A stretch of DNA of 64,000 bases from Rickettsiales bacterium (lineage in GTDB: Bacteria; Pseudomonadota; Alphaproteobacteria; Rickettsiales; Midichloriaceae). The stretch spans positions 467,693 to 531,692 of the forward strand of contig JALQUO010000001.1 of assembly GCA_023263785.1 (NCBI GenBank), written 5' to 3'. This document shows positions 54,845-63,904 of the stretch, in pieces. Position numbers and translations under genes: made by a program. The stretch's first letter is position 1; each line of letters opens with the position of its first letter. The notes under the pieces were generated by a model that ran no database searches, had not been told where the DNA came from, and was given only the letters and a program-made list of their open reading frames with translations.

Positions 54845-56158
54845 ATGCAGGATAATAACTCACAAAAAGACACTAATCAGGAATCTCTAAACAATGCTAT
54901 GGAGAGATTTCAATCAATGAGCTTCATAAAAAAAATAGGTAGTATTGGTATAATAATACTAATGTTTTCTGTAATGGTTTTTATATTATTTTTTAGTGGA
55001 AAAAATTCTGATAATAAGGATACTAAGGATTCGATATCAAAATTTAAAAATACTATACAACAACAAAAAATTGATGAAAATAAAGATGTTTATTCAAAAC
55101 AGGCTGAAAGCGAAAATAATATAATGAAAAATATTGAATCAAATATCATAAATTTGAAACCGCCAGCCCCACCAGCGCTCGAAAAAATAGAAATTCCTAC
55201 TCCTAAACCTCATCTGATGCCTGCAATGCCAATTGAGACGGCAAAAAAACCATTAGAACCTCAACTGCCAATACCTGGAATTAGGAAATCAGAAACAAAA
55301 ACACCACAAGAAGAAAATAAAATATCATCAACAAGTATTATGACTTTTGGTGGTGGTGGAAGTAAGGATGGCAATCAGGACAACAGTAAAAATACAGCTT
55401 CATTCCTTGGTTTTGATGGTGGTACAATAGAAAACAGTTCAGTTCAACCAACTGCAGTTGAACCAGTTATAGTAACAAAAATTAACAATGATCTTAAGTA
55501 CACTCTTGTACAAGGGAAAATTATTGATGCAGTACTTGAAACAGCAATAAATACACAAATGAATGCAGGTGTTATAAGAGCTGTTGTTAGTAGAGATGTG
55601 TATGCCGAACAAGGAGACTTAGTACTAATACCTAAAGGCTCTAGACTTGTTGGTAGTTATGGTTCATCAGCTTCTTCATCAGGTGGTGGTAGTGTAATGA
55701 CAAGGGTCTATGCAACATGGAATAGAGTAATTACACCAAGTGGAATTGACATAAACCTACCAGCGACTCAATCATCAGACCCTTTAGGGCGTAATGGAAT
55801 ACCTGGTTATCTCGACACAAATCTCACAAATAACTTAATAAATGCTTTTCTTGTTTCAGTTCTTGGTCCATACTTAGTAACACAAGCTTCTGGATCAGGA
55901 AAAGATCCAACACCATCGCCAAATAATAACAATAGTGGTAGTAATAATAGTGGTACAAGTGGTACAGTAAGAGGACAAGTGCTTACACAAGGGATGCAGC
56001 AGTTTCAAAGTGTAGCTAGCGACCAGCTAAATAAAATTTATCCACCTGGACCAACAACTGTATATGTAGATCAAGGCTCTAGAATAGATATAATAATTCA
56101 AAAAGATATTGTATTTCCTAAGCAATCTATAGCAATTAACACAACAAACCTACCATGA
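54845..56158 (+). CDS. virB10: type IV secretion protein VirB10
   Basis: 437 aa. Membrane helix (about 35-54), a Pro-rich periplasmic spacer (about 105-145), and the TrbI/VirB10 C-terminal barrel (VQGKIIDAVLETAINTQMNA, GDLVLIPKGSRLVGSYGSS). Inside the antenna region is a low-complexity Ser/Asn/Gly stretch (about 355-378). Links inner and outer membrane parts of the channel. Overlaps virB11 by 4 bp. Confidence 0.95.
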   Translation: MQDNNSQKDTNQESLNNAMERFQSMSFIKKIGSIGIIILMFSVMVFILFFSGKNSDNKDTKDSISKFKNTIQQQKIDENKDVYSKQAESENNIMKNIESNIINLKPPAPPALEKIEIPTPKPHLMPAMPIETAKKPLEPQLPIPGIRKSETKTPQEENKISSTSIMTFGGGGSKDGNQDNSKNTASFLGFDGGTIENSSVQPTAVEPVIVTKINNDLKYTLVQGKIIDAVLETAINTQMNAGVIRAVVSRDVYAEQGDLVLIPKGSRLVGSYGSSASSSGGGSVMTRVYATWNRVITPSGIDINLPATQSSDPLGRNGIPGYLDTNLTNNLINAFLVSVLGPYLVTQASGSGKDPTPSPNNNNSGSNNSGTSGTVRGQVLTQGMQQFQSVASDQLNKIYPPGPTTVYVDQGSRIDIIIQKDIVFPKQSIAINTTNLP

Positions 56159-57153
56159 ACAATACAGCACTAGATACTTATCTTGAGCCTCTTCAAAGAA
56201 TTTTCAACAAAGAAAATGTCAATGAGGTCTGTATAAATAGACCTGGAGAGGTCTGGGTTGAACAAAAAGGAGATATATACAGCGAATTAATACCAGCCCT
56301 TGATCTTGACCATTTAAAGGGTTTAGCAATGCTTGTTGCAAGGTCAACAGAACAAAAGATATCTGAAGAAATGCCATTGCTCTCAGCAACTCTCCCAAAT
56401 GGCTTCAGGATACAGATAGTTATCCCACCTGCAACAGAAGCTGGAAGTATTGGTATGGCTATCAGGAAACCATCAGCAATGGTTCTTGACCTTGAGGCAT
56501 ACGATAAGATGGGGGCATTCTCAAACACCGCAGTTGAGGAAATTCCTGATGAAGAAGGAAAGATTATGGCACAGCTTTTACAGGAAAAAAAAATCAAAGA
56601 TTTTCTTTATAAAGGTGTAGTTAGTAAAAAAAATATTATTATTAGCGGCGGTACATCGACTGGTAAAACAACCTTCACAAATGCTATGTTGAGAGCCATT
56701 CCTCAAAATGAGCGATTGATAACTTGTGAGGATGCAAGAGAGATAAACCTTTCAGACCATCCAAATAGATTACATCTTCTTGCATCCAAAGGCGGCCAAG
56801 GTAGAGCTAAAGTCACAATTCAAGATCTCATTGAGGCATGTCTACGTCTTAGACCAGATAGAATAATTGTTGGTGAATTACGTGGAGCAGAGGTTTTTAG
56901 CTTCCTTAGAGCAATAAATACAGGACATCCAGGTTCCATATCAACCCTTCATGCTGACACCCCTCAGATGGCATTAGAACAACTAAAGCTTATGGTAATG
57001 CAGGCAGGCTTAGGAATGCCACCCGATCAGATAAAAGACTACATTGCTCACGTTGTAGATGTTGTTGTTCAACTAAAGCGAGGAAGTGGTGGAAGAAGAT
57101 ATATCTCAGAAATATATTTCAAAAACCTACATCATAAAAAAGACAATCAATAG
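56155..57153 (+). CDS. virB11: type IV secretion ATPase VirB11
   Basis: 332 aa hexameric traffic ATPase. Walker A SGGTSTGKTT (about 164-173), Asp box TCEDAREINL, Walker B-type RPDRIIVGELRGAEVF and the His box TGHPGSISTLHAD are intact. The start overlaps virB10 (ATGA). virD4 does not follow; the origin-like repeat region does. Confidence 0.97.
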   Translation: MNNTALDTYLEPLQRIFNKENVNEVCINRPGEVWVEQKGDIYSELIPALDLDHLKGLAMLVARSTEQKISEEMPLLSATLPNGFRIQIVIPPATEAGSIGMAIRKPSAMVLDLEAYDKMGAFSNTAVEEIPDEEGKIMAQLLQEKKIKDFLYKGVVSKKNIIISGGTSTGKTTFTNAMLRAIPQNERLITCEDAREINLSDHPNRLHLLASKGGQGRAKVTIQDLIEACLRLRPDRIIVGELRGAEVFSFLRAINTGHPGSISTLHADTPQMALEQLKLMVMQAGLGMPPDQIKDYIAHVVDVVVQLKRGSGGRRYISEIYFKNLHHKKDNQ

Positions 57154-57184
57154 TTTTATAATCCTCCTTTAGGACACACAGAAA

Positions 57185-57354
57185 TGTTGAAAACTTTCAA
57201 CATTTTTCAACAAGTTTTCAACATTTGCTGTTCTTTAGTTATAACATGATACTTGAGTTTTCAACATTTTTCAACATTTTTCAACACTAATCAAATATCC
57301 AGGATAGAGCCTCTAATCTCATAAAATGTTGAAAGTTTTCAACATTTTTCAACA
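57185..57354. repeat. phased TTTTCAACA nonamer array
   Basis: Direct copies begin at 57194 (CTTTCAACA), 57204, 57215, 57258, 57268, 57278, 57336 and 57346. Inverted copies are TGTTGAAAA at 57185-57193 and TGTTGAAAG at 57327-57335, each abutting a direct copy to form a palindrome. A partial inverted copy lies at 57409. Neighbouring direct copies are spaced 10 or 11 bp, one helical turn, so bound proteins would share one face of the DNA. Confidence 0.9.
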
Positions 57355-57404
57355 CTTATATATAATATATAGTCATATATAATAACAATACTGCTATATA
57401 TATA
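57355..57404. other. AT-rich candidate DNA unwinding element
   Basis: Alternating TATATA-rich sequence of about 50 bp with only three G or C bases or so per 20, between the nonamer array and hemE. This is where duplex opening would be expected if the region is an origin. It may also contain the hemE promoter. Confidence 0.45.
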
Positions 57405-57431
57405 GGAATGTTGAATTTTTTTTGAAAGATC

Positions 57432-58499
57432 ATGACAAGCAAAACAATGTTGAATGTCTTAAAAGGACAAAAAGAGATGGGAGTTCCAATATGGTTTATG
57501 AGACAAGCTGGAAGGTATTTACCAGAATATAGAGAAATCAGATCAAAAACAAAAGGCTTCATGGATGCAGTGCTTACACCAGAGATAGCATCTGAGATAA
57601 CACTTCAACCACTCAGAAGATTTGATCTAGATGCAGCAATAATCTTTTCCGATATTCTTGTTGTACCTCATGCGATGGGAATAGATGTTGAGTTCCATGA
57701 AGGAGTTGGTCCAGTGATTGAATATGATTTTAATTACCCTCAAAAAAAAATTGAATGGAAAAATACTGAGAGATTTAAAGACATCACATCAAAAGTTTGT
57801 CAAACAATCGCAATTGTGAAAGAAAATCTTTCTAGGCAAAAACCTCATGTTACAACAATAGGATTTGCAGGTGCCCCATGGACTGTTGCTTGCTACATGT
57901 TAGAAAAAAACCGCAAAAAAGGTGGAGACTTTGAGATAGCTCGTGAGATAGCTTATCAACCTCAATTCAAAGATCTTGTTGATGATATAACTGATGCAAC
58001 AATAGATTTTCTATTAGCTCAAATAGACGCAGGTGCTGAAGTAGTTAAGGTATTTGACTCACATGCTGGACTCTTAGGTGAAAATCAGTTCAAGAGCTTT
58101 GTAGTAGATCCCATGACCAGAATTGTTAAAGCAATCAGAGATCACCACCCAAATGTAGCAATTATAGGATTCCCAAGGAGAGCAGGAATTCTCTATGAAA
58201 AATTTGCAATTGAAACTAAAGTTGATTGTGTTGCTGTTGATCACACACCTCCTCTCAGTTGGATAAGGGAGAATGTTCAAAAGCATTGCGTGGTGCAAGG
58301 TAATTTAGATAATATATGTCTTAATTTAGATTTAAGATATGCTCAGGATGCAATCAATGACTCTGTAGTACAAATCCTCAATCATTTTCATAATAAGTCT
58401 CAGCATGGTTTTATTTTCAATTTAGGACATGGCTGTATGCCATCAACAAAAATTGAGAACATAGAGTTTGTGATAAAAACAATTAGAGAAAATTCTTAA
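57432..58499 (+). CDS. hemE: uroporphyrinogen decarboxylase
   Basis: Converts uroporphyrinogen III to coproporphyrinogen III in heme synthesis. It is 355 aa. The N-terminal substrate motif WFMRQAGRYLPEYRE (about 17-31), the Asp region AAIIFSDILVVPHAMG and the segment GFAGAPWTVACYM are intact, and GHGCMPST lies near the end. Confidence 0.97.
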   Translation: MTSKTMLNVLKGQKEMGVPIWFMRQAGRYLPEYREIRSKTKGFMDAVLTPEIASEITLQPLRRFDLDAAIIFSDILVVPHAMGIDVEFHEGVGPVIEYDFNYPQKKIEWKNTERFKDITSKVCQTIAIVKENLSRQKPHVTTIGFAGAPWTVACYMLEKNRKKGGDFEIAREIAYQPQFKDLVDDITDATIDFLLAQIDAGAEVVKVFDSHAGLLGENQFKSFVVDPMTRIVKAIRDHHPNVAIIGFPRRAGILYEKFAIETKVDCVAVDHTPPLSWIRENVQKHCVVQGNLDNICLNLDLRYAQDAINDSVVQILNHFHNKSQHGFIFNLGHGCMPSTKIENIEFVIKTIRENS

Positions 58500-58549
58500 T
58501 GATTTCTTAATATTTCTCTGGTATAATGATTTTTAGGATAGGGTTAATA

Positions 58550-58567
58550 GGACGATGTTTTTCGTCC
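58550..58567. terminator. hairpin between convergent hemE and rsmG
   Basis: GGACGA (58550-58555) and TCGTCC (58562-58567) form a 6 bp stem with loop TGTTTT, in the 73 bp between the two stops. No T-run is seen on either side, so terminator function is only suggested by position. Confidence 0.4.
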
Positions 58568-58572
58568 ATCAA

Positions 58573-59136
58573 TCAAAAATCGACAAAAAAATAATCTCTG
58601 TATCCACTCTTTGCCGTTAATCTGACGGTCCTTGTGTAATTTTCTATCTTACAAAGAATAAGTTTTGTACTTTTATTTCTTATGTTCTTAGAAAGATCTA
58701 AAATATTTTCTGTTGTTGTAACTGCTTTTGAAGTTACAAAATCAACATCATCAAAGACTAGACTTTTTACATCAGAATTGTATACCTCTGAGTCTAATTC
58801 TAGCTCAGCTACAACATATTGTAAAAATGATGCTTTCTTTGAATTAATCTCAATGAGTCTAACTTTATGTCCAAGAATTGATAAAATAATCCCAGGAAAT
58901 CCCCCACCACTACCAATATCAGCAACTATTTTTTTATTGTTATTTATTAGTCTTGAGATTGCGACTCCCTCACAAACAAAATCATATATCCTTTCTTTAT
59001 TTGTGTTTTTAGATGTGATGTTGATTGACTTATTCCAATGAAGTACTAACTTCACATAATTATTTATGAGCTCAAGATCCTTTTGAGAGACATTTCCTTG
59101 TATGATCTCGAGCGGATTACATATTTTATTATCCAT
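58573..59136 (-). CDS. rsmG: 16S rRNA (guanine527-N7)-methyltransferase
   Basis: 187 aa. SAM motif VADIGSGGGFPGIILSILG (about 69-87) and LIEINSKKASFLQYV (about 94-108) are typical of GidB/RsmG. It overlaps the upstream peptidase gene by 8 bp. Frequently located near oriC in bacteria. Confidence 0.93.
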   Translation of the reverse strand: MDNKICNPLEIIQGNVSQKDLELINNYVKLVLHWNKSINITSKNTNKERIYDFVCEGVAISRLINNNKKIVADIGSGGGFPGIILSILGHKVRLIEINSKKASFLQYVVAELELDSEVYNSDVKSLVFDDVDFVTSKAVTTTENILDLSKNIRNKSTKLILCKIENYTRTVRLTAKSGYRDYFFVDF

Positions 59137-60400
59137 TTAGCATTGAGACTATTTCTTGGTATGTATGAAGGTTATCTATCTTACCTACAGCAGCAACAGT
59201 ACATTTGTTGGGGTTTTCGATTAAACCCTTTATGCACTTCTGTATTGCTTCTACATCAACCTTTTCTATCATCTCAACTATTTCTTCATTTGAAATTATT
59301 CTCCCAAACGTTGACATGTTATTTACTAATTTTTCAGCTCTGTTGCTTGAGCTTTCCATTGCCATCAGAAGATTTGATTTGATCTGAGCCTTAGCAGTTT
59401 GAAGTTCTTTTTCTGAGATATCATTTGTCATTTTCTTGAGCTCTTCGATCGTTACTTCAACTAATTCCCTCAATGAGTCTTGATCTGTTGATGAATAGAC
59501 ACCCCATATACCACAGTCCTCATAGTTAGAAGCAAAAGCAGATATACTATATGCAAGCCCTCTTTTTTCACGAACTTCCTGGAATAGTCTTGATGACATG
59601 CTTCCTCCAGCAATGATAGATGCGATTTGGTGTACATAATAATCCTCATGATGGATTGAAACACCATTGAATACTATTGCAACATGTGCCTGCTCTATTG
59701 GCTTCTTAATCCTCATATCTCCACCAGCATATTCAGGTTTATCATTTCTATCTGATGTTTTATTTGTTGCTTCCCATGAGCCAAACTTTTCATTCAAAAG
59801 ATCAAGTAATTTTGTTTCATTGAAGTTTCCTGAAACGCTCACAATGGCATTATTGGGATTATAAAACCTATCCATGTATTTTAGGATATCATCTCTCGTA
59901 CAGCTTTTAACAGTCTCATGAGTCCCTGCAATTGGTTTTCCTATCTGATGGTGATAGAAGGCTTCCTCCCAGAAAGCTTCAAATAAAACATCAGTTGGAT
60001 CATCCATTGCATCAGATATCTCTTGCATTATTACTGTTTTTTCTTTTGCAAGTTCATCTTCGAGGTTCGTTGAGTTGATGATTATATCTGACAACACATC
60101 AATACCAACATTAATATCTTCCTTCAAAACCTTTGCATAGTAGACAGTTTTTTCCTTTGTCGTGTAAGCATTGAGATATCCACCAATCATATCAAAATCT
60201 TCTGCTATATCCTTAGCAGTTCTCTTGGTAGTGCCTTTAAATAGCATGTGTTCTATTATGTGTGATATTCCATCAACGCTATCTTTTTCATCTCTACTAC
60301 CTACCTTGAATAAAATCCTGATGCTAGCACTTTCTATCTCTGGCATGAAATCTAATAGGATAGTCAAACCATTTGAAAGCTTATGAAGTTTATATTCCAT
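59129..60400 (-). CDS. M16 zinc peptidase (processing peptidase-like)
   Basis: 423 aa. The inverted zinc motif HIIEHMLFKGT (HxxEH, about 47-57) and the downstream Glu region (LAKEKTVIMQEI, about 116-127) make this the active type. The C-terminal half has RGLAYSISAF and GGSMSSRLFQEVREK. Relatives of the mitochondrial processing peptidase beta subunit are typical of Rickettsiales. The natural substrate is unknown. Confidence 0.93.
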   Translation of the reverse strand: MEYKLHKLSNGLTILLDFMPEIESASIRILFKVGSRDEKDSVDGISHIIEHMLFKGTTKRTAKDIAEDFDMIGGYLNAYTTKEKTVYYAKVLKEDINVGIDVLSDIIINSTNLEDELAKEKTVIMQEISDAMDDPTDVLFEAFWEEAFYHHQIGKPIAGTHETVKSCTRDDILKYMDRFYNPNNAIVSVSGNFNETKLLDLLNEKFGSWEATNKTSDRNDKPEYAGGDMRIKKPIEQAHVAIVFNGVSIHHEDYYVHQIASIIAGGSMSSRLFQEVREKRGLAYSISAFASNYEDCGIWGVYSSTDQDSLRELVEVTIEELKKMTNDISEKELQTAKAQIKSNLLMAMESSSNRAEKLVNNMSTFGRIISNEEIVEMIEKVDVEAIQKCIKGLIENPNKCTVAAVGKIDNLHTYQEIVSMLNG

Positions 60401-60449
60401 ATTTTTATTTTTAAATTTACGATGATTCTAACATATGTCATCAACTCTA

Positions 60450-61145
60450 TCAAAGTGCTTCACTTTCACCATCTATGATATTCCGAAGGTTTTGCAAGAA
60501 AGTATCATCATTTTTGATTTGAGGGAGGATTTTTACTTTTACAACTCCTGGCTTTCTAATAATACTCTTATTGATCCAGTATTTTCCTGAGTTTAGAGCT
60601 ATTGGTAGAACATTCACTCCTAACTGATCACTAAGGAACTTTATACCTGATTTATATTGAATTCTTCTTCCTGGAAGTGTTCTTGTGCCTTCTGGAAAGA
60701 TTATCACTGGACGTCTCATAGAGATTGAATCCTTTGCAGCCTGCATCATTGTTTTCATTGTTTTCATACCACCATTCCTGTCAATAACTATCATTGAACT
60801 TTTATATAAATACCAGCCATATATAGGAATCTTTGTGAGTTCCTTTTTAATTATAAGAACTGGGTTTTTAAAAAAACATAAGAAAAATATTGTCTCCCAT
60901 GCAGACTGATGCTTTGATGCAATTAGGAATGCTTCATTTTCGAGATTTTCTATTCCAATTACTTCATGGGAGATACCACAAATAATTCTAAGCAGGAAAA
61001 GAGTAACTTTTGCCCATATTCTTGTAACTGAAAGGATTATCGGATGTCCTTTCCTAAGAAGCAAAAAGGGTGATGCAATGATGCCTAAGACAGCAGTCCA
61101 AACAAACCACAAGAGTAAAAAAAATACACTTCTAATTAAAGCCAT
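60450..61145 (-). CDS. plsC: 1-acyl-sn-glycerol-3-phosphate acyltransferase
   Basis: 231 aa, N-terminal membrane helices (about 1-55). The acyltransferase box reads SKHQSAWET (about 78-86), with Glu where the classical HX4D motif has Asp, and the substrate motif is FPEGTRT (about 150-156). Makes phosphatidic acid for phospholipids. Confidence 0.92.
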   Translation of the reverse strand: MALIRSVFFLLLWFVWTAVLGIIASPFLLLRKGHPIILSVTRIWAKVTLFLLRIICGISHEVIGIENLENEAFLIASKHQSAWETIFFLCFFKNPVLIIKKELTKIPIYGWYLYKSSMIVIDRNGGMKTMKTMMQAAKDSISMRRPVIIFPEGTRTLPGRRIQYKSGIKFLSDQLGVNVLPIALNSGKYWINKSIIRKPGVVKVKILPQIKNDDTFLQNLRNIIDGESEAL

Positions 61146-61217
61146 GTTGTGAGATTGAAAATAAATTCAATGAATAATATAGTGTTGTGAATAAGTTGTA
61201 TACAAAAAATTCAAAAA

Positions 61218-61826
61218 ATGAAATTTAATTCAATTCCTGAGATAATAGAAGATATCAAGCAAGGCAAGATAGTGATACTTCTTGATGATGAAAGAGAGCA
61301 GGAAGGGGATATGATAGTTGCAGCAGAGTTTGCAACACCAGAGAATATAGGCTTCATGATGAAGCATGGCTGCGGAATAATATGCATGCCAATAACAAAA
61401 GACTTGGTTGATAAATTCAAACTGGATTTACTACCAAGAAGAAATTGTGATGACTTAAATAATTGTTTTTATACAGTCTCAGTTGATGCAATTGGTGGAA
61501 GTGGTATTTCAGCATCTGACAGATCAAGATCTATTATGACATTTGTATCGGATACTGCAACAGATAATGATATCAAAACTCCAGGACATTTATTTCCTCT
61601 TGTTGCAAAACCAGGTGGAGTTCTTGAGAGACCTGGTCATACAGAGGCATCAGTTGACCTTGCAATTTTAGCTGGACTTAAGCCAGCTGCAGCACTTGTA
61701 GAAGTTATGAATGATGAGAAAGATACTCCTGCTAATAACATTCAACTGATTAAGTTTGCAGAGAAGCATTGTATTAAGATCTCAACAGTAAGGGCTTTAA
61801 TACAATACAGACAATCTCTGCTATAG
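61218..61826 (+). CDS. ribB: 3,4-dihydroxy-2-butanone 4-phosphate synthase
   Basis: 202 aa, riboflavin pathway from ribulose 5-phosphate. The metal/substrate motif DDEREQEGDM (about 21-30), TPGHLFPLVAKPGGVLERPG (about 125-144) and HTEASVDLAILAGL are present. It is the stand-alone form without a fused GTP cyclohydrolase II. Reads divergently from plsC. Confidence 0.95.
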   Translation: MKFNSIPEIIEDIKQGKIVILLDDEREQEGDMIVAAEFATPENIGFMMKHGCGIICMPITKDLVDKFKLDLLPRRNCDDLNNCFYTVSVDAIGGSGISASDRSRSIMTFVSDTATDNDIKTPGHLFPLVAKPGGVLERPGHTEASVDLAILAGLKPAAALVEVMNDEKDTPANNIQLIKFAEKHCIKISTVRALIQYRQSLL

Positions 61827-61838
61827 TTAAATTCACAC

Positions 61839-63418
61839 ATGAGATTACTTATTTCTTTATTTTTTATTCTCAGTTTTCTAAATGCAAATGCTGGAGAGCG
61901 TCCTGGAAAGGTTTTTCTTGAATGTAACAGTGCAAATCAAGATGTTAGGTGTGAGTTAAAACTAGACGTTTTAGAAGGATGGAAGATATATGCTCATGAT
62001 GATGCAAATGAAATGTTTTTGAACATAGATCTGGATAAGAAAGGAAGCTTTGGTGTAAAAGACATGACAGTTGATTGGGGTAGTCAGAGAGTTGAGTATG
62101 ATACAACCCAAAATGCTACTTTCTACATTCCAAATACACCAATAAATTTTTCATTTGTTTCTTCTGAGGATGATTATCGGATTGTACTTGATGTTAACTA
62201 TGTTGCATGTAATACCTATTGCACATCATTCAAGGGGCAGATAATTCACAGTAGCAGCAAGTCAAGCAGCTTGCTTTATATGATTCTAGTTGCTCTTGCA
62301 GGTGGTTTTATACTGAATTTTATGCCATGTGTGCTTCCAGTCATATTCATGAAGTTCATGTATATATCAAAAAAGTCAAAAAGAGATTTAAATGCAATTA
62401 AGAGAGAGATATTAACAATATTTCTAGGGATATTGTGTTCATTTTTTGTTCTTGCTCTTTTGACAATGGTTGCGAAGTATTTTGGGAGAGCAGCTGGATG
62501 GGGCTGCACTTTCAAAAACCTTTCTTCATAGGATTTTTATCTTTGGTGACTGGAGTCGCAGCAATTAACTTACTTGGTTTAATAGACTTTGGAACTCCAA
62601 AAGTTATTCAAAAGTTATTGGATAGATTTGACAGTAATAGTTTCTCTTCAGATTTCCTACATGGAGTATTTATAGTATTGCTCGCAACACCATGTACAGC
62701 GCCATTTCTAACAACAGCAGTTGCTTTCTGCTTATCTCAAAATTCAGAGGCAATACTTTTTATATATTCTGCAATAGGACTTGGTTTAGGATTGCCTTAT
62801 ATTATTATTGCCCTATTTCCTAAGGTAATGAAGCTTCTTCCAAAGCCAGGTGGTTGGATGGAGAGATTTAAGTTCATAACAGCTATTCCATTTGCCTTGA
62901 CATCTGCATGGCTTTTGTATGTACTTTTGTATCAAGTCAATAGCTTCTATGCTGTTAGTTTATTTTGTTTTTTAATTTCATTACCAATAATTTTTAGGAG
63001 ATTTAAATTAGGAATCATTCTGGTTGCGATATTGATTACTGGATCATTTAAACTTACAGAGGGGTTTGAGTTAAATGATAGAATTGAACCACAGAAAATA
63101 CATGACGAGATTGAAGCAGAAAAAGCAGTAATTGTTAATGTGACTGCTAAGTGGTGTATAACATGCAAGGTAAATGATAAGTTTATCTTTAATAACAAAG
63201 AGATAATAGAAAAACTTGATGCAGAAGGAGTTGTTTTGGCAATAATTGACTACACAAACCAATCAGATGAAATAGATGAATTCATAAAAAAGAACAAAAG
63301 ATCAGGCATTCCTTTGACAATTGTATATGGACCTAATGCAAAAGATGGTATAATCCTACCAGTGATTTTCAGTAAAGATGATTTGTTTAAAGCACTAGAG
63401 AAAGCCAAAAAGATGTAA
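61839..63418 (+). pseudogene. dsbD: DsbD-type thiol:disulfide interchange protein, frameshifted
   Basis: The first frame (61839-62531) has a signal peptide, a periplasmic domain with CNTYC (about 125-129) and the membrane motif MPCVLPVIFMKFM. The second frame continues with GLHFQKPFFIGFL, ATPCTAPF and a C-terminal thioredoxin domain with CITC (AKWCITCKVND). The break is at a G4 run (62500-62503); one added G gives the expected GWGLHFQ. DsbD carries electrons across the inner membrane to periplasmic thiols, including those of cytochrome c maturation. A sequencing indel is a serious alternative, because both halves are otherwise perfect. Confidence 0.85.
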
Positions 63419-63421
63419 GAA

Positions 63422-63904
63422 ATGTCAAAGAAAGCAACAATTTATGAGAAAAATATCAGGTCTTTAATAGCTAGTAACAACAAAGCATACTTTGATTATT
63501 TCATAGAGGACATATATGAAGCTGGAATTGTCCTCAAAGGCACAGAAGTTAAGTCTTTAAGGCATAACAAACCAAGTCTCGTTGAAGCTCATGCCTCAAG
63601 TGATAATGGTGAAATTTTTGTTTATAATTTACATATCAGTGAATATGAACATGGGAATCGTCAGAATCACTATCCAAAGAGGCCTAAAAAACTTCTCCTA
63701 CATAAAAATGAGATAAATAAGCTAATAGGGGTTACAGAGAGAAAAGGAATGACACTAGTAATACTAAAAATGTACTTCAATAATAAAAACAAAGTCAAAG
63801 TACTTCTTGGTGTTGCAAAAGGAAAGAAGCTTCATGATAAAAGAGAATCGATAAAGCAAAGAGATTGGGAGAGAAGTAAAGCAAAGGTTATGAAGGATGT
63901 TTAG
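63422..63904 (+). CDS. smpB: SsrA-binding protein SmpB
   Basis: 160 aa, binds tmRNA for trans-translation. The segments YFIEDIYEAGIVLKGTEVKSLR and the C-terminal basic tail HDKRESIKQRDWERSKAKVM are typical. It starts 3 bp after dsbD. Confidence 0.95.
   Translation: MSKKATIYEKNIRSLIASNNKAYFDYFIEDIYEAGIVLKGTEVKSLRHNKPSLVEAHASSDNGEIFVYNLHISEYEHGNRQNHYPKRPKKLLLHKNEINKLIGVTERKGMTLVILKMYFNNKNKVKVLLGVAKGKKLHDKRESIKQRDWERSKAKVMKDV

Larger units (their letters stand above)
57181..57420. other. candidate chromosomal replication origin (oriC)
   Basis: A 240 bp non-coding stretch immediately before hemE. It holds about ten copies of a TTTTCAACA-type nonamer and an AT-only block next to the gene. hemE flanks oriC in Caulobacter and is a reported oriC neighbour in Wolbachia and relatives; rsmG, also common near origins, lies just beyond hemE. 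The nonamer differs from the DnaA box TTATCCACA at two positions. Canonical boxes are absent, so the assignment rests on context and clustering. A repressor operator array for virB or hemE is the main alternative. Confidence 0.6.

Noticed and set aside
57185-57354. CRISPR-like array
   Set aside because: Repeats are only 9 bp, spacing is one helical turn with no unique spacers, and no cas genes are present.
57154-57431. Canonical DnaA boxes (TTATCCACA)
   Set aside because: None found; the origin proposal rests on a diverged nonamer and gene context.
60450-61145. Inactive PlsC because HX4D reads HQSAWE
   Set aside because: Glu can replace Asp in this motif and the rest of the enzyme, including FPEGTRT, is intact, so loss of function is not supported.
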